Below are positions 34,024-43,014 of a stretch of 64,000 nucleotides of DNA, piece by piece; position 1 is the stretch's first letter; each line of letters starts with the position of its first letter. The DNA comes from Agrobacterium vitis (GTDB lineage: Bacteria > Pseudomonadota > Alphaproteobacteria > Rhizobiales > Rhizobiaceae). The stretch lies in the NCBI RefSeq assembly GCF_013337045.2, contig NZ_CP118259.1:1612001-1676000 (forward strand), read 5' to 3'. The notes beneath the pieces were generated by a model. The model searched no databases and was not told the DNA's origin. It was given only the letters and a program-made list of their open reading frames with translations. A program made the translations under genes and the position numbers.

Positions 34024-34734
34024 ATGATTTTCGATCCGCCACTGGTCGCGGCCACGCTGGTGCGCCGCTACAAACGCTTTCTTTTCGACGCGGTGTTGGA
34101 AGACGGCAGCGAAATTACCGGTTTTTGCGCCAATACCGGCTCAATGCGCGGGCTGACCACGCCCGGCTCACGCATTTACCTCTCGCAAAGCGAAAAGCCG
34201 GGACGGAAATATCGCTATGGGTTTGAGTTGATCGAAGCCGATGGAACATTGGTTGGCGTCAATACCAGCCTTCCCAACCGTCTGGCTCACGAGGCGATCC
34301 GCGCCGGTTTGGTCAGCGATCTCTTACACTATCCGCAGATCCGCACCGAGCAGCGCTATGGCGAGAACTCCCGGATCGACCTGCTGTTGTCGGGTCCTGG
34401 CAAAGCGGATTGCTATGTTGAGGTGAAGAACGTCCATTTCATCCGGGAAACCGGATTGGCGGAATTTCCAGATAGCGTCACCACCAGAGGCGCGAAACAT
34501 TTGACCGAAATGGCCAAGCTGGTGGCGGCAGGCAAGCGGGCGGCGATGCTCTATGTGATCCAGCGGCAGGATTGCGATGCCCTGGCGATCTGCGCCGATC
34601 TCGACCCCGCCTACGGACGGGCCTTTACCGCCGCCATAAGCCAAAGCGTCGAAGCCTATGCGGTGAAATGCGCGATCACACCGGGCGGGATCATTCCGTC
34701 TTGCAGCGTTCCAGTGCGCCTGACTACACCATGA
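34024..34734 (+). CDS. sfsA: DNA/RNA nuclease SfsA (sugar fermentation stimulation protein), 236 aa
   Basis: SfsA family features: RRYKRFLFDAVLEDG, TGFCANTGSMRGLTTPGSR, KYRYGFELIEADGTLVGVNT, SLPNRLAHEAI and YVEVKNVHFIRE. The last holds the nuclease-type acidic and lysine residues. The family was named for an effect on maltose use in E. coli and is now regarded as a nuclease-like protein. Its 3' end overlaps the convergent YeiH-type gene by 11 bases. Confidence 0.94.
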   Translation: MIFDPPLVAATLVRRYKRFLFDAVLEDGSEITGFCANTGSMRGLTTPGSRIYLSQSEKPGRKYRYGFELIEADGTLVGVNTSLPNRLAHEAIRAGLVSDLLHYPQIRTEQRYGENSRIDLLLSGPGKADCYVEVKNVHFIRETGLAEFPDSVTTRGAKHLTEMAKLVAAGKRAAMLYVIQRQDCDALAICADLDPAYGRAFTAAISQSVEAYAVKCAITPGGIIPSCSVPVRLTTP

Positions 34735-35770
34735 AATGAATGGCCGTCAGCGCAATCGCCCCCAAGGCCAGAATGGAAAGGCTTCCCGCCGCCAGTACCC
34801 TGCCCCCGGACGCAAGCAGGCTGCGCAGATCAACCTGAAGACCAAGTGCCGCCATGGACAGGGTGGTGAGAAAACCCGACAAATGCTGCGACGGCTCCAG
34901 CAGACCATGCGGCAGGACATCCAGGGATCGAGCCACCATCAATGCCAGAAAACCGATGATGAACCAGGGCGCCAAGTGGGCAAAGGAGAACTTACGCTCA
35001 TTTTTAAACCCGGACCCCATTTCCATACCTCTGGCACTCATCTCCAATCCCAGCAGGCCCAGTCCGAGCAGAACAGGCCCCAGCATCATCACCCGGATCA
35101 GTTTGACCAGCGTGCCAATTTGCAGGCTGACCAGCCCGAAGGACGCAGTGGCTGCAAGCACTTGCGGAACGGCATAGACCGTCATGCCCGCCAGAATTCC
35201 GTAGTGGCGGGGGTCCAGACCGGCTTGAAAAGCCACCAGCGGCAGCAGAAGCACCACGAGAATGCCAAGCACGGCTGTAAAGGCAATGGACGAAGCAACC
35301 TCGTCGGCATCGGCGCCAATCACCGGGGCTGCCGCCATGATCGCCGAATTTCCGCAAATGGAGTTGCCGCAGGCAACCAGCAGCGCTAGCGGATGTGGCA
35401 ATCCGATAACACGCCCAATCGCATAACTGCTGACCAGACCGCAACAGAGCACGGCAATCACAAAAGCTATCAGGGTGAACCCGCTTCCGGCGATCTGCCC
35501 AAGGCTGACCGATGCGCCCAACAGGACAATGGCAAGTTCCAGCACGGTTTTCGCGCAGAGGTGAATGCCCCTGTTCACGACTGGCGGCAGGACAAACAGG
35601 CTTTTGATCAGGGTGCCGAGTAAAATGCACCAGACCAGGGCATCGACAGGCATCCGCCCTGTGACACGCTGAACCGTAAAGGCGAGAGCATAGCCTCCCA
35701 AAGCGACAGCACTGGACAGGACAATCCCAGGTACGAGCGAAATAACAGGGCGAAACAGGCGCATTTTCAA
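34724..35770 (-). CDS. YeiH-family (UPF0324) membrane transporter, 348 aa
   Basis: About ten hydrophobic segments and the family marks PVDALVWCILLGTLIKSLF, ELAIVLLGASVSLGQIA, CGNSICGNSAIMAAAPVIGA and LDPRHYGILAGMTVYAVPQV place it in the YeiH group, proposed sulfate or sulfite exporters. The divergent LysR gene is the typical partner (compare yeiE/yeiH in E. coli). Substrate is inferred from the family only. Confidence 0.9.
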   Translation of the reverse strand: MKMRLFRPVISLVPGIVLSSAVALGGYALAFTVQRVTGRMPVDALVWCILLGTLIKSLFVLPPVVNRGIHLCAKTVLELAIVLLGASVSLGQIAGSGFTLIAFVIAVLCCGLVSSYAIGRVIGLPHPLALLVACGNSICGNSAIMAAAPVIGADADEVASSIAFTAVLGILVVLLLPLVAFQAGLDPRHYGILAGMTVYAVPQVLAATASFGLVSLQIGTLVKLIRVMMLGPVLLGLGLLGLEMSARGMEMGSGFKNERKFSFAHLAPWFIIGFLALMVARSLDVLPHGLLEPSQHLSGFLTTLSMAALGLQVDLRSLLASGGRVLAAGSLSILALGAIALTAIHFMV

Positions 35771-35870
35771 ACCTTTCCATCGGTTGGCCTGTTTTGCATG
35801 GAGAATTCATTTTATTCCAACGCATAATTGACTACATTTCATGCAGAATAATTTCACAATCGAGATGACC

Positions 35871-36761
35871 ATGACGCTTGAGCAATTGACCATTTTCCTT
35901 GCCGTTGCCGAGCGTCAGCATGTCACTCGGGCGGCAGAGGCAATCGGCCTGACGCCGTCCGCCGTCAGCGCGGCCATCCGCGCCTTGGAGATCAATCATG
36001 ATGTCCTGCTGTTTGACCGGGTTGGAAGGGGTATTGAGCTTACCCAGGCAGGCCGGATCTTTATCGATGAGGCTCGCGCAACGCTTGATGCAGCGAACCA
36101 TGCAGCATTGGTGCTGGCCGAACTGGGTGGATTAAGCCGGGGCAAGCTGACCATCCATGCCAGCCAGACGGTGGCCAGCCATTGGCTGCCACGCAAAATG
36201 ATGCAGTTTCACGCCCTCCATCCGGATATCGAACTGGCTCTGACCATCGGCAATTCGGCCTCCGTCGCTGACGCCGTGGAGACAGGCAAAGCGGAACTGG
36301 GCTTTGTCGAGGCCGAGATACCCTCGGAGACATTGACCCACCTGGTGGTCGCGCAAGACGAAATGGTCATCGTCGTCCCCTGTGGCCATCCGCTGGCAGA
36401 TCCTGCCGCGGACCTGCCAGCGGCGATTCTGGCCACGCCCTGGATTTTGCGAGAAATGGGTTCGGGCACGCGCGCCTATTTCGAGCAGGCATTGAAGGCC
36501 ATGGAGATAGAGCCGTCATCGCTGACCGTGGCCTTGACCTTTCCATCCAATGAAGCGGTGCTATCGGCGCTTGGGGCGGGCGGCTGCGCCAGCGCGCTGT
36601 CCCGGTCGGCAGTGCAAGCGTTAGTCGCAAGCGGCGCATTGCAAATTGCTCCGATCCCGCTCCCAGTTCGTCACTTCACCGCCCTTCGCCACCGTGAGAG
36701 GCGCATCAGTGGCGCGGCCCGTGCCTTCCTGCAACGGGCGACTGATCCTGACAGCGAGTGA
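35871..36761 (+). CDS. LysR-family transcriptional regulator, 296 aa
   Basis: An N-terminal LysR HTH (MTLEQLTIFLAVAERQHVTR, AAEAIGLTPSAVSAAIRALE) is followed by the substrate-binding domain (KLTIHASQTVASHWLPRKMM and GTRAYFEQAL). It is divergent from the YeiH-type gene and so probably controls it, like YeiE. In-frame ATGs at 35841 and 35865 also exist; 35871 is chosen because it aligns with the family start and GAG lies six bases before it. Confidence 0.9.
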   Translation: MTLEQLTIFLAVAERQHVTRAAEAIGLTPSAVSAAIRALEINHDVLLFDRVGRGIELTQAGRIFIDEARATLDAANHAALVLAELGGLSRGKLTIHASQTVASHWLPRKMMQFHALHPDIELALTIGNSASVADAVETGKAELGFVEAEIPSETLTHLVVAQDEMVIVVPCGHPLADPAADLPAAILATPWILREMGSGTRAYFEQALKAMEIEPSSLTVALTFPSNEAVLSALGAGGCASALSRSAVQALVASGALQIAPIPLPVRHFTALRHRERRISGAARAFLQRATDPDSE

Positions 36762-36886
36762 AGATGATCTGGGTATAGCAGACCGGAAGCGGTTAAGAAT
36801 TGATCGTACTCTGCGGATCGTGATGGACGAACAACCTTTGCCTGCGGTATGTAAAAAACTGAAATTGATTGCGGGATGATAATGGA

Positions 36887-37723
36887 ATGGTAAATTACAT
36901 CGACGCGGCTACCGCGCCGCTCAAAAACACTGGTGCGATCCGTCTTTATGGCGCGGATGCTTTCGAAGCGATGCGCAAGGCCTGCCAGGTCACAGCCCGC
37001 TGCCTGGACGCCTTGGCCCCGATGGTGAAGCCTGGCGTTACCACCAATGAAATCGACAGGTTTGTCTTCGATTTTGGCATGGATAACGGCGTTCTGCCTG
37101 CAACCCTGAATTATCGCGGCTATCGGCATTCGGTCTGCACCTCGATCAACCATGTCGTCTGCCACGGTATTCCTGACGACAAACCGTTGCGCGAAGGCGA
37201 TATCGTCAATATCGACGTGACCTATGTGGTGGATGGCTGGCACGGCGATTCCAGCCGAATGTATCCGGTCGGCGAAATCAAGCGGGCCGCCGAACGTCTG
37301 CTCGAAGTTACCCATGAATGCCTGATGCGGGGCATAGAGGTCGTCAGGCCGGGAACGCGAACGGGTGCAATTGGTGCCGCCATCCAAAGCTTTGCCGAGG
37401 CGCAACGCTGTTCCGTGGTGCGGGATTTCTGCGGACACGGGGTTGGCCAGTTGTTTCACGACAGCCCGAATATCCTGCATTACGGACGGCCCGACGAAGG
37501 CCCGGAAATACGCGAGGGCATGATCTTCACCATCGAGCCGATGATCAATCTGGGCAAGCCGCATGTGAAGGTGTTGGCCGATGGCTGGACCGCTGTTACC
37601 CGCGACCGGTCGTTGACGGCGCAGTATGAACATACCGTCGGCGTTACTTCGTCCGGCTGCGAAATCTTCACACTGTCGCCTGCCGGGCTGGACCGTCCGG
37701 GCCTGCCTCCCTTGCAAGGCTGA
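36887..37723 (+). CDS. map: Type I methionine aminopeptidase, 278 aa
   Basis: It removes the initiator Met from new proteins. The five metal ligands are in place: Asp in VNIDVTY, Asp in GDSSRMY, His in CGHGVGQLFH, Glu in TIEPMINLG and Glu in QYEHTVGV. The Cys-His substrate pocket is in VCTSINHVVCHGIP. ATG 36887 gives the normal length. radC starts three bases after its stop, so the two are probably co-transcribed. Confidence 0.95.
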   Translation: MVNYIDAATAPLKNTGAIRLYGADAFEAMRKACQVTARCLDALAPMVKPGVTTNEIDRFVFDFGMDNGVLPATLNYRGYRHSVCTSINHVVCHGIPDDKPLREGDIVNIDVTYVVDGWHGDSSRMYPVGEIKRAAERLLEVTHECLMRGIEVVRPGTRTGAIGAAIQSFAEAQRCSVVRDFCGHGVGQLFHDSPNILHYGRPDEGPEIREGMIFTIEPMINLGKPHVKVLADGWTAVTRDRSLTAQYEHTVGVTSSGCEIFTLSPAGLDRPGLPPLQG

Positions 37724-37726
37724 GCA

Positions 37727-38566
37727 ATGAACAAGCCGCCGCGCTTTCCTAACGCCGACGAAACCGCCTCCCCGTCCTTCCTGCCGGAACAGGACGAGAG
37801 TTTCGATTACGAAGAGGACGAGCGCGGCTTTTTCGCCGAACAGGTCCAGAAGCCGAAGGCGATGAAAAAGGCGCCGGACACCAGCGCCAAGCAGCCGGAA
37901 CATTACCATGGCCACCGGGAACGATTGCGCCTGCGGTTCAAGGAAAAGGGCGATGAGGCGCTGGCCGATTACGAAGTGCTGGAACTGCTGCTCTTCCGGC
38001 TGATCCCAAGGCGCGACACCAAACCGATTGCCAAGGCCCTGCTGGACCGGTTCGGCAGCCTTGCGGGGGTATTTGGCGCAAAGCACAGCCTGCTTCAGGA
38101 GGTGAAAGGTGTCGGCGAGGCCGTGGCGCTTGATTTGAAGCTGATTTCATCGGCAGCGCAGCGGATGCTGAAAAGCGAGTTGAAGGGCAAGCAGATCCTG
38201 TCCTCCTGGTCGAGCGTGATCGATTATTGCCACGCGGCCATGGCCTATGAAACCACCGAACAGTTCCGCATCCTGTTTCTCGACAAGCGCAATACGCTGA
38301 TTGCCGATGAAGTGCAGGGCCGAGGCACAGTTGACCACACGCCCGTCTATCCGCGCGAAGTGGTCAAACGCGCACTCGAATTATCCGCCACGGCCATTAT
38401 CCTCGTTCACAACCATCCAAGCGGTGATCCGACCCCATCCCGGGCCGATATTGAGATGACCAAAACTATTATCGATACGGCAAAACCGCTCGGCATCACC
38501 GTGCATGACCATGTGATCATCGGCAAACAGGGCCATGCCAGCCTGAAAGGCCTGCGGCTGATCTGA
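37727..38566 (+). CDS. radC: RadC-family JAB-domain protein, 279 aa
   Basis: A disordered acidic N-terminus (about 50 residues) precedes a helix-hairpin-helix-like region ([20 protein letters not shown]) and the JAMM metal site [20 protein letters not shown]. RadC was once thought a DNA repair protein; the actual activity is unsettled. Length is at the upper end for the family because of the extra N-terminus. Confidence 0.93.
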   Translation: MNKPPRFPNADETASPSFLPEQDESFDYEEDERGFFAEQVQKPKAMKKAPDTSAKQPEHYHGHRERLRLRFKEKGDEALADYEVLELLLFRLIPRRDTKPIAKALLDRFGSLAGVFGAKHSLLQEVKGVGEAVALDLKLISSAAQRMLKSELKGKQILSSWSSVIDYCHAAMAYETTEQFRILFLDKRNTLIADEVQGRGTVDHTPVYPREVVKRALELSATAIILVHNHPSGDPTPSRADIEMTKTIIDTAKPLGITVHDHVIIGKQGHASLKGLRLI

Positions 38567-38696
38567 GCTTGATGCTGTTAAGATCACAACCGTATCAGCT
38601 TGAGACAGCCGCTATCCTATTGTTAAGCCTGCCCGTTCAGCCTTCGGTAAACCGCTTCCGCTACACCTTGTCATTCACGCTGCAAGGACGGATGAG

Positions 38697-39023
38697 ATGA
38701 GCATTTCCGGTATTTTGAACACGGCGACATCAGGCATGCTGGCCCAACAGACACGCCTGAGCAATGTTGCCAGCAATATTGCCAATGCCGATACGCCCGG
38801 ATATCAGCGGCTGAACACCAATCTTTCAGCCAGTAGCTCAGGCGTCGTAGCAACCACAAGCCGATCCACTGACGCGCCCGTGACGCAGGACGCGCCGAAT
38901 GTCGATCCTTTGCGTGAGATAACCGACATGATCGGTGCCGAAAATGGGTTTGCCGCCAATGCGAAAGTGTTCGAGACCGGCGCCGACATGTGGGACATGC
39001 TGATGAGCGTCAAACGCGACTAA
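38697..39023 (+). CDS. Orphan flagellar basal-body rod-like protein, 108 aa
   Basis: MSISGILNTATSGMLAQQTR, then LSNVASNIANADTPGYQRL is the signature of rod/hook proteins such as FlgB, FlgC and FlgF. The C-terminus (AENGFAANAKVFETGADMWD) matches the end of FlgC. It is shorter than FlgC (about 135) because the middle is reduced. No other flagellar gene is near; the real flagellar cluster must be elsewhere. It may be a paralogue retained for another role. Confidence 0.82.
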   Translation: MSISGILNTATSGMLAQQTRLSNVASNIANADTPGYQRLNTNLSASSSGVVATTSRSTDAPVTQDAPNVDPLREITDMIGAENGFAANAKVFETGADMWDMLMSVKRD

Positions 39024-39024
39024 A

Positions 39025-39125
39025 GCATTCCGAACGGAAAACCGGGCTCCACTTTTCCTGGAAATGCTCTTTATTCTACGCATTTCCGGACGGAAAACCG
39101 CTACACACTTTTCCTGGAAATGCTC
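39025..39125. repeat. Two tandem copies of a rhizobial palindromic repeat
   Basis: Copy 1 (39025-39069) and copy 2 (39080-39125) share GGAAAACCG and ACTTTTCCTGGAAATGCTC, and each has ends that pair (GCATTTCC with GGAAATGC). Copy 1 is slightly degenerate at its left end. I recall such elements as common intergenic repeats in Agrobacterium and Rhizobium. They fill the gap between two convergent genes. Confidence 0.75.
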
Positions 39126-39129
39126 GCCC

Positions 39130-39756
39130 TCACCCACCCCAATATTGCCGGGCGGCAAGGCCGAGCGAAATCAGGCCGAAGCCGATCAGCAGAACGGCGG
39201 AGCCGCGTTGTACCCAGATCGTGAAATGGTCAGGCAATCGGCTTTTCAGCCAGACGACAGCGCCGCACAGCGCAAACCACCAGATCAGCGACCCGAGAAA
39301 CACCCCTGCCACCAGAAAGAACGGACTGACATCGCCGGTATCGGCGAGACCCGCGCCTGCAAATAGCGCTGCGAAACCGAAGATCGTCGCAGGATTGGTA
39401 ATGGTCAGCCCGAAGGTGGAAATGGTGGTGCGGATAAAATCGCTGGCCTTGATCTGTGCTGCCGGTCGCGGTGGCCGCGCTTCAAGCATGCGGATACCAA
39501 TCAGCAGTATAAGCGTGCCGCCGACCAGTTTCAGCGGCATCGATATTTCAGCCAGCAGATCCTGCATGGCGGCAAAGCCCGCTGCGGCGGCAATGGCGAA
39601 GACCATGTCGCCAATGGCAGCTCCAAGCCCAGCGGAGACTCCATGCCAGAATCCGCGCTCCATGGTGCGGTTGATGCAGAGCGTGCCGATTGGCCCAATC
39701 GGTGCGGCCACGGCAATGCCGAGCAAAATGCCCTTGAGCAGCAGGATAATCAGCAT
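39130..39756 (-). CDS. LysE/RhtB-family amino-acid exporter, 208 aa
   Basis: LLKGILLGIAVAAPIGPIGT then LCINRTMERGFWHGVSAGLG and AIGDMVFAIAAAAGF are the typical N-terminal half of LysE-type exporters; about six membrane helices are predicted. It exports an amino acid or similar small molecule; which one is unknown. ATG 39756 has GGAGA six bases upstream; an in-frame GTG at 39771 is less likely. Confidence 0.9.
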   Translation of the reverse strand: MLIILLLKGILLGIAVAAPIGPIGTLCINRTMERGFWHGVSAGLGAAIGDMVFAIAAAAGFAAMQDLLAEISMPLKLVGGTLILLIGIRMLEARPPRPAAQIKASDFIRTTISTFGLTITNPATIFGFAALFAGAGLADTGDVSPFFLVAGVFLGSLIWWFALCGAVVWLKSRLPDHFTIWVQRGSAVLLIGFGLISLGLAARQYWGG

Positions 39757-40218
39757 GATTTTCTCCGTCACAGAGGCCTTATCCGTGACGGATGAAAGCA
39801 GAAACAGTCATGTACCGGCAGCGCGGCAAGCCTTGACCAGGCATAACGTCGAGAACCCCATTCGGTTCGCATATTATGCCGTGCCTGCACTGCAACGACC
39901 CAAGAACACGGGCAAAGAGCGCGAGCCAAAGACGCTGTACTGCAAAATTTCTCAAACCGGAACCAATTAAAGGAAAGCTGGAACTGCAATTCGAGCGAGG
40001 AACCACACCGCAACGACAACCACAATTTTAAAGAATTCCCGTCTTGCGAGGTGCCATCTGACCGTGCAACGGTTTTGTCCGTTAAAACATGTCTCCCGAA
40101 AGCGGGTAGCGGTTTAGGGAAAAAGACACGGCAAAACAACAACCTATGGCATATTGGATGAATCTCGAATCATGCAACCCGCTATAGGGAAGAGAATCGG
40201 AACAGGTGAGGAAGCAAT
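39757..40218. other. Intergenic region between the LysE-type exporter and the MHS permease
   Basis: Contains no convincing gene. A rhizobial palindromic repeat lies at about 40084-40130. AGGTGAGGAAGC precedes the permease start. The rest looks like promoter DNA for the two divergent genes. Confidence 0.6.
40084..40130. repeat. Single copy of a rhizobial intergenic repeat
   Basis: Starts AAAACATGTCTCCCGAAAGC, continues GGGTAGCGGTTTAGGGAAAA and ends AGACAC. It has an inner stem CCCGAAAGCGGG. I recall this family as widespread in Rhizobiaceae intergenic DNA. It is a different family from the repeat at 39025. Confidence 0.55.
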
Positions 40219-41538
40219 ATGGCAGAGAGACAAAGCGCACCACCGGCAGGTGAAAATAGCAGTGATATGGCGCGCCGACTGCGCTCCATTTTCAGCGGCT
40301 CCATCGGCAATATGGTCGAATATTACGATTTTTACGTCTATTCCGCCTTTTCCCTATATTTTGCGCCTGCTTTTTTCCCAAATAGCGATCCGACTGCGCA
40401 ATTGCTCAACAGTGCCGGTATCTTTGCTGTCGGCTTTATCATGCGGCCGGTCGGCGGTTGGTTTTTTGGAGTCTATGCCGATAGCAAGGGGCGCAAATCC
40501 GCGCTGACGCTTTCAGTCCTGCTGATGTGTTTCGGGTCGCTGCTGATTGCGGTAACGCCGGGCTTTGCGACGATCGGTTATGCCGCCCCCGCCATCCTGA
40601 TGCTGGCCCGCATGTTGCAGGGCCTCAGCCTGGGCGGAGAATACGGCACCAGCGCCACCTATCTTTCTGAAATGGCGACGAAAGAGCGGCGTGGCTTTTA
40701 TTCCAGCTTCCAATATGTGACGCTGATCAGCGGGCAGCTTTGCGCCATTCTGGTCCTGTTGCTGCTGCAAAAACTGCTGCTGACCGGTGAGGAACTCGAA
40801 GCCTGGGGCTGGCGCATTCCCTTCGTCATCGGCGGCGGCTTGGCGATTATCGCCCTATTCTTACGCCGCAACATGGCCGAAACCGAACAGTTCCAGCGGT
40901 CAGCGGAACAGGTGCGGACCAATCCGCTGCGCGAACTGATGAAATATCCAAGGCAGGTTTTCACCGTCATTGGCCTGACCCTGGGCGGCACTGTCGCCTT
41001 CTACACCTATACGACCTATATGCAGAAATTCCTTGTTAACACCGTACATCTCAGCAAGGACGATTCCACACTGGTCTCGGCAGGTGCGCTGTTTTTCTAC
41101 ATGTGCCTTCAGCCACTCGTCGGATTCTTATCAGACAAGATTGGCCGCAGACCGATCTTGATCGCGTTCGGCGTACTCGGCACGCTTTGCACCGTGCCGC
41201 TTCTGACCACACTGAGCACCGCCTCCAATGCGCTGGAAGCCTTTTTCATCATCATCGCGGCGCTGGTCATCGTCTCCGGCTATACCGCCATCAACGCGGT
41301 GGTGAAGGCGGAATTGTTTCCAACCGGGGTTCGGGCGCTGGGCGTCGGCCTGCCCTACGCTCTCACCGTGTCGATCTTCGGTGGCACAGCCGAATATGTC
41401 GCATTATGGTTCAAGCAGGCTGGCCATGAGAGCTGGTTCTACTGGTATGTGTCAGGATGTATTGCGGTCTCGCTGATTGTCTATGCCGTGATGCCGGATA
41501 CGAAAAAAACCTCCCATATCGACAGAGAAGCAGTGTGA
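40219..41538 (+). CDS. kgtP: MHS-family MFS permease (alpha-ketoglutarate permease-like), 439 aa
   Basis: Twelve predicted membrane helices and the metabolite:H+ symporter marks are present: GNMVEYYDFYVYSAFSLYFA, ADSKGRKSALTLSVLLMCFG in the TM2-TM3 loop, GEYGTSATYLSEMATKERRG and LSDKIGRRPILIAFG. This group carries dicarboxylates such as alpha-ketoglutarate with protons. The KgtP assignment is by overall likeness; substrate is inferred. It stands alone with its own ribosome-binding site (GTGAGGAAG). Confidence 0.87.
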   Translation: MAERQSAPPAGENSSDMARRLRSIFSGSIGNMVEYYDFYVYSAFSLYFAPAFFPNSDPTAQLLNSAGIFAVGFIMRPVGGWFFGVYADSKGRKSALTLSVLLMCFGSLLIAVTPGFATIGYAAPAILMLARMLQGLSLGGEYGTSATYLSEMATKERRGFYSSFQYVTLISGQLCAILVLLLLQKLLLTGEELEAWGWRIPFVIGGGLAIIALFLRRNMAETEQFQRSAEQVRTNPLRELMKYPRQVFTVIGLTLGGTVAFYTYTTYMQKFLVNTVHLSKDDSTLVSAGALFFYMCLQPLVGFLSDKIGRRPILIAFGVLGTLCTVPLLTTLSTASNALEAFFIIIAALVIVSGYTAINAVVKAELFPTGVRALGVGLPYALTVSIFGGTAEYVALWFKQAGHESWFYWYVSGCIAVSLIVYAVMPDTKKTSHIDREAV

Positions 41539-41587
41539 GCGGCGCGCAATGACTCCAAACCTCCAGGGAATGGACCTGAATAGCCAT

Positions 41588-41620
41588 GAAAAACCCCGCC
41601 CGGCATAGCCTGGGCGGGGT
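41588..41620 (-). terminator. Strong minus-strand intrinsic terminator
   Basis: Stem ACCCCGCCC/GGGCGGGGT with a 10-base loop; on the minus strand it is followed by TTTTT, on the plus strand by no T-run. It therefore ends a leftward transcript coming from about 41,730, although the flanking gene (the permease) is on the plus strand. Confidence 0.72.
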
Positions 41621-41675
41621 AACCATAGGTTGGGGACCAACGATCCGGCTCCGTAGGGGGGTCGAAACCCTCACA

Positions 41676-41726
41676 TCAGCCCCACTGACGAACGAGTGAC
41701 GAACCGATAAGTTCCCGATCATTCAT
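41676..41726 (-). CDS. Possible 16-residue leader-type peptide
   Basis: On the minus strand ATG 41726 has AAGGAA eight bases before it and opens MNDRELIGSSLVRQWG, then TGA. Fifty-five bases later comes the strong minus-strand terminator. In between lies a small hairpin (GTTGG/CCAAC, about 41625-41640). The layout is that of a leader peptide with attenuator, but no gene follows on this strand, so it may be a free-standing short RNA. Confidence 0.4.
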   Translation of the reverse strand: MNDRELIGSSLVRQWG

Positions 41727-41899
41727 CTAGGATTTCCTTAATGATCCTGTTTTATTTTAACGGGACTTAAAAGCCATGGCTCTTTCGGGATTTTTGGATC
41801 GATTATACGATTTTAAATCGTCATGGCAGCATGCAGACACGCTTCGCGCAACGGCCGCGATAACCACACAATCATGCCTCATGCGGGAGGAGGCCCATC

Positions 41900-42205
41900 A
41901 TGACCAAACCGAGCTTTCGGTTCACTCATTACGATCTGAAGGAATTGCGGGCGGGCACCATTCTGGAAGTCCAGTTGAATGCCATCAACAACGTCCGACT
42001 GATGACCGCCAGCAATTTCCAACGCTTCAAGGAAGGGCTGGATTACAAATTTGCGGGCGGCGTCGCGAAGAAAGCCCCGGTCAAAATCGTCGTTCCCGAG
42101 CAAGCCCATTGGCATCTGATCGTCGATATGGAAGGCCACCATGGCCTGGCGGAATCATCCGTAAAGATGGTCGCACCGCCAGTGAAATCCAAAAAGGCAA
42201 GCTGA
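41900..42205 (+). CDS. DUF1883 domain protein, 101 aa
   Basis: RFTHYDLKELRAGTILEVQL, then NAINNVRLMTASNFQRFKEG and APVKIVVPEQAHWHLIVDME fit the DUF1883 family, small beta-rich proteins of unknown role, sometimes fused to TIR domains. GGAGG precedes the start. It is convergent with the ATP12 gene. Confidence 0.85.
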   Translation: MTKPSFRFTHYDLKELRAGTILEVQLNAINNVRLMTASNFQRFKEGLDYKFAGGVAKKAPVKIVVPEQAHWHLIVDMEGHHGLAESSVKMVAPPVKSKKAS

Positions 42206-42219
42206 AACACTATATCGGC

Positions 42220-43005
42220 TCAAGCGCGAGCAGCCCTCAACACATCATGGGCGGCCTGCATGTCTACGAAACGCGCCGCGCTGCGCGCTTCTGCTTCCAT
42301 ATCGCTGCCCCAGTGCTCATCTGTCCAGTTTTCATCCAGATGGGCGAGATCCCAGGCTTCAAGCAGGCTCAGATGGCCATCGGCCAGCGCCAGCGCCAGG
42401 ATAGCGGACCCCGTCAGCGTCGTCATCACGTGCAGGCTGGCGAGCGCCACACCATCGCGGTACCGCTGCAATGCCCGCTCGAAAGCCTCGGCTGCCTCTG
42501 ATGGCTGCGGTTGATGAATGATGCCGCTGGTCTGAAGAACCCGTGCGCCATGCGTCTCGGCAAGCCAGTCCAAAACCGGATCCCATTTAACACTCTGACG
42601 CTCCACCAGTTCCTGAGGCGCATCGGCCCGGTAGCACAGCATGTCATTGCCGCAGAACCGGACGATATCATCCAGCACCTCTTGTGTATTGGCGCTGACA
42701 GCATCAAGCGCCGTATTGACAAGCCGGGTGACCGGCATCGTCGCGGGGTCAATCACCTCAGCCTGCGCATGCCATTCGGCAGCAACCAAAGCAGCCAGAG
42801 GCTCTGTCGGCAGCACGAGGGCGTTGCGGGCCGGCGTCTTGACCGCCTTGCCATCCAGAAGCACCGCATGACCGTCCTGCCCTGCTGCAATGGTCACGTC
42901 TTGATAGAAGCGCTTTGGCAAGGGCTTTTTCATCTGGATCTGCGCCCGGCGCACCGGATCGGGATCACTCAATTCAGGCGTCAAGCCCTCGAAAATATCA
43001 CGCAT
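42220..43005 (-). CDS. ATP12-family F1-ATPase assembly chaperone, 261 aa
   Basis: KPLPKRFYQDVTIAAGQDGH, VLLDGKAVKTPARNALVLPT, LAALVAAEWHAQAEVIDPAT, MPVTRLVNTALD and CYRADAPQELVERQSVKWDP are the ATP12 pattern. In mitochondria ATP12 binds the F1 alpha subunit during assembly; alphaproteobacteria carry the bacterial version. It lies nine bases after the HAD phosphatase gene on the same strand. ATG 43005 is preferred to a GTG three codons earlier. Confidence 0.92.
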   Translation of the reverse strand: MRDIFEGLTPELSDPDPVRRAQIQMKKPLPKRFYQDVTIAAGQDGHAVLLDGKAVKTPARNALVLPTEPLAALVAAEWHAQAEVIDPATMPVTRLVNTALDAVSANTQEVLDDIVRFCGNDMLCYRADAPQELVERQSVKWDPVLDWLAETHGARVLQTSGIIHQPQPSEAAEAFERALQRYRDGVALASLHVMTTLTGSAILALALADGHLSLLEAWDLAHLDENWTDEHWGSDMEAEARSAARFVDMQAAHDVLRAARA

Positions 43006-43014
43006 GATGGTCAC

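Noticed and set aside
36671..38086. 471-codon open frame antisense to map and radC
   Set aside because: Both plus-strand genes have complete active-site motifs; the antisense product matches nothing and has no proper start signals.
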